A stretch of DNA of 64,000 nt. Origin: Warburgia ugandensis (taxonomy: Eukaryota; Streptophyta; Magnoliopsida; Canellales; Canellaceae). The DNA is taken from contig CP141138.1 of assembly GCA_035236585.1 (NCBI GenBank), positions 24,935,437-24,999,436 of the forward strand, given 5' to 3'. The position numbers and the translations under genes are program-made. Positions 61,401-64,000 of the stretch are shown here, piece by piece. The notes beneath the pieces are model-generated. The model did not search any database and had not been told where the DNA came from. It saw nothing but the letters and a program-made list of their open reading frames with translations. The stretch's first letter is position 1. Each line of letters opens with the position of its first letter.

Positions 61401-63110
61401 GTTTTTAGGCTTAATTGAAGGGTAGAGCCCCTAGATCTTCTACCTGCCATTTACTTTTGTAGATTGGGTCATGAATTGTGATATAGAGTAGCAATTGATG
61501 CACTATTGGTTTCTTTTCTGTCAAAGTCTTTTATAAGTTTTTGCTACTGTACTAGCCTTTAGTTTTTGTCTCCTCCCCTCTACTAATTTTTTGTTGGAAT
61601 AAGACCCAATTAAGAGATGCATTCCCCGTTGATGTCTTATGTGCAATAGCTTTTCAGGAAGTTGGTGGACTTGTTTATTTGTTGTTTGTTTCTCTCCTTT
61701 ATCATGTTATTTCATCTTTCCATTACCTGAGGCTTATCTGGTCATTCCAAGGATGACTATGTGGCTTTTTCAGAATTGCCCTGTGCTTTGTTTATCAACA
61801 TTGCTCATCCTTATGGAATCAAGTTTGGTGTAAATGGTTTGGTTCACTTGGAAAAGGAATAAACAATTAGGTAACGTACTTGGTTGTGTAACTTTGTTTT
61901 GGTAAAGAATAAAAAAATGGTGGGTTTAAGACATAAATTTTAGGTGGTGATAAATAGACATATCAACAAGCAGTTCATTGTGGACAGATGGAAGCTGTCC
62001 TCACAAATCACCTCAAACTTAACCCGGGGTGTTGGGAGTTTGGAATTTAATTGAGATGGAGATGCATGCATTAGGACTAGGAACAAAAATTACACTTTAT
62101 TATAGAAGGGAACTCAATCCAGAAGGTCATAGATTGGCATTGAAAAGGAGTTGAGGCCTTTGCAATTCTTATTTTCAGTTGAAAGGTAACTTCAAAATAT
62201 TCTTCTTCATTATCCATATTCTTATTTTCAGTTGAAAAGGTAACTTCAAAATATTCGTCTTCATTATCCATATTTGAAGTGAGTACCAACGTAGTGTTTG
62301 GCTGCCAAGCAGATTAGGCAAGATAAGTTTAATCATAGGCATGCATTTCTTTTTGCATTGTTGATTTTCTTGATCACTTCTGTCTTATTGTTAAGATGCT
62401 GTTAGTACTTAATCAAATGTTGTCCTTGTTAATATGATCTTTGATTATTGTTCAGAAAATAGTTAATGAAAAGGAAAAAAGAAAGCAGAGACAACATATT
62501 GAATGTCTGTTGTTTTGTCTTTGACATGATATGCGTTGTCCAACCATATGTAGCTCATCGTCATTTATGAATAATTTATTTCTTTTTGTTATGACCTATC
62601 CTTAGTCTGAATGCTGTCAAAATTTTCATAATTTTCATTGATAGAAGCTGTTGAATGTACTCCAAAGAAAGTACATCTATTAGAATGGATCTTCTGACCT
62701 ATATCTTGTCATTTCAGTTATTGTTAGCTGCAGTCCTTGAACTGTCCCTAACTTATTAGTATTTGTGAACATCCAGTTTTTTGTATTTGTTTTCTTTTCT
62801 CATTTATTTCTGCCTGACAAGCTATAGGTACTTGCCGAGAAATTACCGGAGCTTCTAGATTTCCACAAAGATCTTGTCAGCTTGGAAGTTGCATCAAGGG
62901 TATATACGTTAGGTTAGGGTAGTACCCTGTTTTGATGCTTTTACAAACTTCTGATTGGCAACTTATGGAGTCAACTAACTCTTTGGCGTACAGATACAAC
63001 TGAAAACTTTGGCAGAAGAGATGCAAGCTATAAGCAAAGGATTAGAGAAAGTTGAGCAAGAATTGACAGCTTCTGAAAATGATGGTCATGTATCGGAAAC
63101 TTTCCGTAAG
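34076..63110 (+). CDS. FH20: Class II formin, FH20-like (3' end outside window)
   Basis: This gene encodes an actin-nucleating and elongating formin. Class II formins organise cortical actin and microtubules, and their N-terminus binds membrane phosphoinositides. Fourteen exons with matching phases give 1,161 residues. They are a PTEN-like domain (about residues 10-190), a C2-like domain (about 200-340), a Ser/Pro-rich linker, a polyproline FH1 region (about 640-840), and FH2 from about 852 (KPLHWVKV) to the last visible exon. FH2 includes the GNALN motif at 1057-1061. The P-loop reads HCERGGWP, with Cys126 present and Pro132 where a phosphatase has Arg, so catalysis is unlikely. The start MALFRKFFYRKPPDGLLEIS matches the family N-terminus I know for FH20-type proteins, closer than FH14. 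The final part of FH2 (about 100 residues) and the C-terminus lie beyond 64 kb. Splice sites were set by eye from frame and family knowledge, without transcripts. Confidence 0.93.
34368..34410. repeat. (AT)n microsatellite in formin intron 1
   Basis: About 21 AT units in the 1,045-bp first intron, followed by a T-run. Confidence 0.95.
35194..35894 (+). CDS. FH20: Formin exon 2: PTEN-like domain and start of C2 (residues 25-258)
   Basis: The acceptor is TGTGCAG and the donor follows TATAGACAG at GTGATT. It encodes FDCCFSTDVLEEDEYKVYMG through TPKVLFSTPKKSKSVRLYRQ. It holds the P-loop HCERGG at residues 125-130. Open reading continues past the donor for 48 bases, but the next exon (ADCELVKIDIHC) resumes the family sequence exactly after RQ. 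Confidence 0.92.
35946..36130 (+). mobile_element. Au-type tRNA-derived SINE in formin intron 2
   Basis: It begins GGGAGCCTTGGCACAATGGT (A-box region), then a B-box-like GGCTTCGAGGCGTGG, CCTCTTGCAAAATGTAAGGT, a GGTCCGCCCCTTCTCACAGA-like body, GGGAGCTTCATGCATTGGGC, and ends in a T-run. This is the consensus layout of the angiosperm Au SINE. TTAGGGTGTGTATGTGTGT just before it and TTAGGGTGTATGTGTGT just after it look like an imperfect target duplication. It is inserted about 50 bp after the exon 2 donor, in the same sense as the gene. Confidence 0.85.
36849..37070 (+). CDS. FH20: Formin exon 3: C2-like domain (residues 259-332)
   Basis: The acceptor is TTGCTGCAG and the donor is GAG|GTTTGT. It encodes ADCELVKIDIHCHIQGDVVL through FPKDFRAE, the end of the C2-like part that follows the PTEN-like fold in class II formins. 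Confidence 0.92.
37161..38809 (+). CDS. FH20: Formin exon 4: linker, FH1 and start of FH2 (residues 333-881)
   Basis: The exon follows a 90-bp intron with a weak acceptor (GATGAAG). The downstream CTTTCAG acceptor would drop VLLSE, which the family conserves after AE, so 37161 is preferred. It encodes a Ser/Ala/Pro-rich linker, then repeated runs of 6-11 prolines separated by short spacers (profilin-binding FH1), then KASLKPLHWVKVTRAMQGSL at the FH2 start. The donor is AA|GTATCA, and Lys882 is completed by exon 5. Confidence 0.9.
38940..39066 (+). CDS. FH20: Formin exon 5: FH2 lasso/linker region
   Basis: The acceptor is GTCTGACAG and the donor is CTG|GTAATT. It encodes APEFDMSELENLFSAAAPNT through SDKVHL. 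The reading frame joins exon 4 through a split AAG codon. A 4.2-kb intron follows. Confidence 0.9.
39775..40301 (-). repeat. LTR copy 1 of the intron 5 element
   Basis: A 527-bp direct repeat partner of 41,232-41,759. It is the 3' LTR in the antisense orientation. Confidence 0.82.
41232..41759 (-). repeat. LTR copy 2 of the intron 5 element
   Basis: A 528-bp repeat with intact TGTCACGG and CCGTGACA ends. It is the 5' LTR in the antisense orientation. Confidence 0.82.
43271..43342 (+). CDS. FH20: Formin exon 6 (FH2, 24 residues)
   Basis: The acceptor is GGTTTTGCAG and the donor is ATG|GTAAGC. It encodes IDLRRAYNCEIMLSKVKMPL then SDLM, the RRA.N..I segment typical of FH2. Confidence 0.92.
43916..44014 (+). 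CDS. FH20: Formin exon 7 (FH2, 33 residues)
   Basis: The acceptor is GTTTACAG and the donor is AAG|GTATAG. It encodes STVLTLDDSSLDADQVDNLI then KYCPTKEEMELLK, matching the conserved L.K.CPT.EE...L stretch of FH2. Confidence 0.92.
44192..44233 (+). CDS. FH20: Formin exon 8 (FH2 microexon-like, 14 residues)
   Basis: A 42-bp exon with acceptor TGTTTAG and donor CAG|GTGCGC encodes GFSGDKENLGRCEQ. It continues the FH2 sequence in frame between CPTKEEMELLK and FFLELMKVPR. Confidence 0.9.
44445..44932. repeat. Tandem duplication, 247-bp period, intron 8
   Basis: Copy 1 is at 44,445-44,691 and copy 2 at 44,692-44,932. Both share GCTCTGGCACATTGGTACTG, ATCATGAGACTTTGGGTCAT and other phrases, with scattered differences. 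Confidence 0.88.
46485..46765. repeat. Diverged tandem duplication, about 146-bp period, intron 8
   Basis: TGTGAACTTGGGCATACATG near 46,490 recurs as TGTGAACTTGGACATGCATG near 46,636. Downstream phrases (ACAGTTCTTTAT, CACCATGATT) also recur. The copies are old. Confidence 0.65.
47225..47305 (+). CDS. FH20: Formin exon 9 (FH2, 27 residues)
   Basis: The acceptor is ATGGCAG and the donor is CAG|GTTAGT. It encodes FFLELMKVPRVESKLRVFSF then KIQFTSQ. The 3.0-kb intron before it carries two direct duplications. Confidence 0.92.
47395..47445 (+). CDS. FH20: Formin exon 10 (FH2, 17 residues; GC donor)
   Basis: The acceptor is CATTTTAG. The exon encodes VSDLSKNLNIVNSAAEE. The only frame-consistent donor is GAG|GCAAGT, a GC-AG splice site whose flanks match the strong consensus such donors need. 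Confidence 0.88.
47538..47619 (+). CDS. FH20: Formin exon 11 (FH2 GNALN motif)
   Basis: The acceptor is TCATCAG and the donor is AGGG|GTGAGT. It encodes VRKSAKLKQIMQTILSLGNA then LNQGTAR, including the FH2 signature GNxxN. One base carries over to exon 12 to make Gly. Confidence 0.92.
48054..48519 (+). repeat. 5' LTR of the intron 11 element
   Basis: TGATAGGGACAG...GGCCCAACA. It is nearly identical to 49,493-49,958. Confidence 0.93.
49493..49958 (+). repeat. 3' LTR of the intron 11 element
   Basis: Same ends and length as the 5' LTR, followed by target duplication GAGAG. Confidence 0.93.
50439..51020 (-). CDS. Hypothetical antisense ORF in intron 11 (193 codons)
   Basis: The longest minus-strand frame inside the gene's introns that is not explained by low complexity. 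It has a probable membrane segment (ALIPMLFLAFTMAFTFSFFI, then QLFAVAIFSF) and a polar, acidic C-terminus. I do not recognise the family. Near 50,870-50,910 the minus strand also shows a good GTAAGT donor and a pyrimidine tract ending TTTCAG, but using them would move the frame to an early stop. It may be a chance frame, a nested antisense gene or a retrocopy remnant. Confidence 0.2.
   Translation of the reverse strand: MFFHSENMQLSPVAFTTSTQKSIQFHFYLVYYSTLGMHLYGKFSNCCFLFLFFQSCSGSGQQSSALIPMLFLAFTMAFTFSFFIQLFAVAIFSFTKPYLHTISDSKRHISLISMSSFQFCIRNTFPPSGSSLINHSQTQRLFIGDKASRCADNDESTQQEIVQEKLEEKDQLWNIGRLASVPAIKYNKMTMQN
52716..52810 (+). CDS. FH20: Formin exon 12 (FH2, 31 residues)
   Basis: The acceptor is GCACATAG and the donor is AAG|GTATGG. 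It encodes the rest of the split Gly and SAIGFRLDSLLKLIDTRARN then NKMTLMHYLCK. Introns of 5.1 kb and 10.0 kb flank it. Confidence 0.92.
53319..53612. repeat. 26-bp direct repeat pair in intron 12
   Basis: The phrase AAGGATTGTCATGCCCTTCT plus GTTAGTTG occurs near 53,319 and again near 53,587, with unrelated DNA between. Confidence 0.7.
54606..59441. repeat. Intronic satellite: about 43 tandem copies of a 112-bp unit
   Basis: Successive copies of AAGACATTTATGAA start at 54,719, 54,831, 54,943 and 55,055, giving a period of 112 bp. Each unit reads, in order, ACATTTATGAATTTTAAAAC, TTTTTGGCTTCGTACAAGAA, CTTGAAGTCATGCTTTGGTG, CACTTAATTTGGCATCTTAC and CCCTTTTAATTTGAAG. Two main variants differ after ATGAA (TTTTAAAACTTTTTGGC or CGTGTGAAACTTTTTTATTT). 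One unit near 58,720 is shortened. The array occupies nearly half of intron 12 and has no coding capacity. Confidence 0.96.
55170..56860. repeat. Higher-order 8-unit (897-bp) duplication within the satellite
   Basis: Diagnostic variants recur at a constant offset of 897 bp: AAGTGTTCCT at 55,821 and 56,718, and TTGGGCTTATGG at 55,881 and 56,778. GCATCTTCCCACTTTT (near 55,350 and 56,247) and CTAATA variants are shared as well. The two blocks lie roughly at 55.17-56.07 and 56.07-56.86 kb. Confidence 0.85.
59939..60075. repeat. Fragment of a hAT-like MITE end with a GC-rich hairpin
   Basis: CTATGTAGTCACAGGCGTGA at 59,939 matches the end of the MITE at 60,247. It contains a perfect 12-bp inverted repeat, GTGCGCCTAGGC (60,031) and GCCTAGGCGCAC (60,045), with a 2-base loop. 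Confidence 0.6.
60247..60858. mobile_element. hAT-like MITE in intron 12
   Basis: Terminal inverted repeats CTATGTAGTTGCAGGCG (60,247-60,263) and CGCCTGCAACTACATAG (60,842-60,858) are exact complements. Flanking 8-mers GTTAGGTA and GTTAGATG agree at six of eight bases, fitting an aged 8-bp hAT duplication. The interior is T-rich with a GC-rich block of nested G/C runs at about 60,395-60,440. No transposase. Confidence 0.75.
62168..62277. repeat. Tandem duplication of about 55 bp in intron 12
   Basis: TTCTTATTTTCAGTTGAAAG through TTCATTATCCATA at about 62,166-62,219 is repeated immediately with two or three changes to about 62,273. Confidence 0.85.
62828..62899 (+). CDS. FH20: Formin exon 13 (FH2, 24 residues)
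   Basis: The acceptor is AAGCTATAG and the donor is AGG|GTATAT. It encodes VLAEKLPELLDFHKDLVSLE then VASR, in frame with exon 12 across the 10-kb intron. Confidence 0.92.
62994..63110 (+). CDS. FH20: Formin exon 14 (FH2, 39 residues; last in window)
   Basis: The acceptor is GCGTACAG and the donor is AAG|GTACTT. It encodes IQLKTLAEEMQAISKGLEKV then EQELTASENDGHVSETFRK, the coiled post-region of FH2. The next expected segment (VL.FL..AE.E) is not found before 64,000, so the rest lies outside. Confidence 0.92.
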
Positions 63111-64000
63111 GTACTTAATGGAGCACTTGTCAAATTTTCATTCAGAAAAAATTTCTCCATTTTGATCCCTTGTTAGTTGATTCACTCCTTTGGCTTGAGC
63201 TAGTGCTGGATTATGGCATGTAGAGATTTTAAATGTCCAGAATAGGTCTGTCTTCATTCCGCACTTGTATACATGTCTGCTGTAGAGCTGAAAACTCACC
63301 TGACAGTAAGATGCAGGCTTAGTGCACTTTCCTTGTGTGGAAGGTGTGCCATGTCGCTCAAAATTCTATAGCCATCCTAATCTTCATGTAATGAATAAGC
63401 AATAGCATATACAGTTGGGATTGGTTCATACACGATTGTCTTATTCTATGCTTAGTTCGCATGATTAATGGATCTGGAAATTAGACTCAAGACTGTCTCA
63501 CAATATCCCATACATGACCCTGTGCACTAGGGTCAACAGTGGGCCATTGATCTACAAACATGTGGAACTCGGGCTGCTTCCTGTTTAGGTTTCTGCAGTG
63601 GTAAAACTGGCACAATCATTTCTTGGACAAAATGACCTTAGGTTTTAGGAACTAGGAAGTTGACTGCTAGCAGTTATGTTTACTTTTATTATTAATGTCT
63701 GTGAATAATGAAAAATGTAAAGCATGGAAACAATAAGACTACATATATAAACAGTGCACACACATGCATATAAACTTTATTGCTGGTTACTGTTACAAAG
63801 ATTACAATACTTTACCTTCATCAAACTGGACATTGTATTTATTATGAATTGTGCTTGCTATCATCCATCAACCCAGGCTTTATAGTTATGAGCATTCGAA
63901 AGGATCCATAGATGCTGTGTTGTTCAACATAGAGCACAAAATTTTGGCGTGAACTATATTGGGCAGTGACAGCCTCACAAAGCTGGTTTAATTGCAACAA
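63111..64000 (+). other. FH20: Start of formin intron 14 (continues beyond window)
   Basis: After the exon 14 donor GTACTT no FH2-like sequence is found in any frame. The remaining FH2 exons must lie past the right edge. Confidence 0.75.

Noticed and set aside
34076-63110. Assignment as FH14 rather than FH20
   Set aside because: The N-terminal phrase ERVYVFDCCFSTDV and the following residues match what I know of FH20-type proteins better than FH14 (which has DRVYVFDSCF...). The symbol remains by resemblance only.

Overview
The window is nuclear DNA of a flowering plant. The evidence is a class II formin with plant-type PTEN-like, FH1 and FH2 regions, plus CACTA, hAT, Copia and Ty3/gypsy elements and an Au-type SINE. 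I cannot name the species. There is one host gene, running on the + strand from about 34.1 kb to past the right edge. Almost everything else is transposon-derived or simple repeat.

Layout. 0.5-3.2 kb: decayed CACTA (En/Spm) Transposase_24 gene on the minus strand. 3.9-6.1 kb: a tandem array of about 30 palindromes, flanked by clusters of an inverted AGGACGGTT motif. 6.4-8.6 kb: broken hAT transposase (BED finger to dimerisation domain), followed by a third AGGACGGTT cluster and an apparent hAT end near 10.01 kb. That end abuts a Ty1/Copia fossil on the minus strand (10.0-13.2 kb). 16.2-24.1 kb: Ty3/gypsy integrase tail and a long LTR-like region holding a younger solo LTR (18,408-21,271). 28,079-31,035: a second solo LTR with a perfect 5-bp target duplication. 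31-33.4 kb: intergenic DNA, then the promoter and leader of the formin gene.

The formin gene (FH20-like). Fourteen coding exons can be placed; all are in frame and give 1,161 residues, ending inside the FH2 domain. It encodes an actin nucleator with an N-terminal PTEN-like/C2 lipid-binding region that keeps the P-loop Cys but lacks the catalytic Arg. Introns 5, 8, 11 and 12 are expanded to 4.2, 3.0, 5.1 and 10.0 kb. The visible causes are a small old LTR element in antisense (intron 5), direct duplications (intron 8), a very young gag-bearing non-autonomous LTR element (intron 11), and an approximately 43-copy, 112-bp satellite plus a hAT-like MITE (intron 12). Intron 10 uses a GC donor.

The most unusual structures are the intronic 112-bp satellite with an 8-unit (897-bp) higher-order duplication, the palindrome array near 4.3-5.7 kb, and the nearly pristine 1.9-kb LTR element in intron 11. 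I see no sign of an undescribed multi-gene system.
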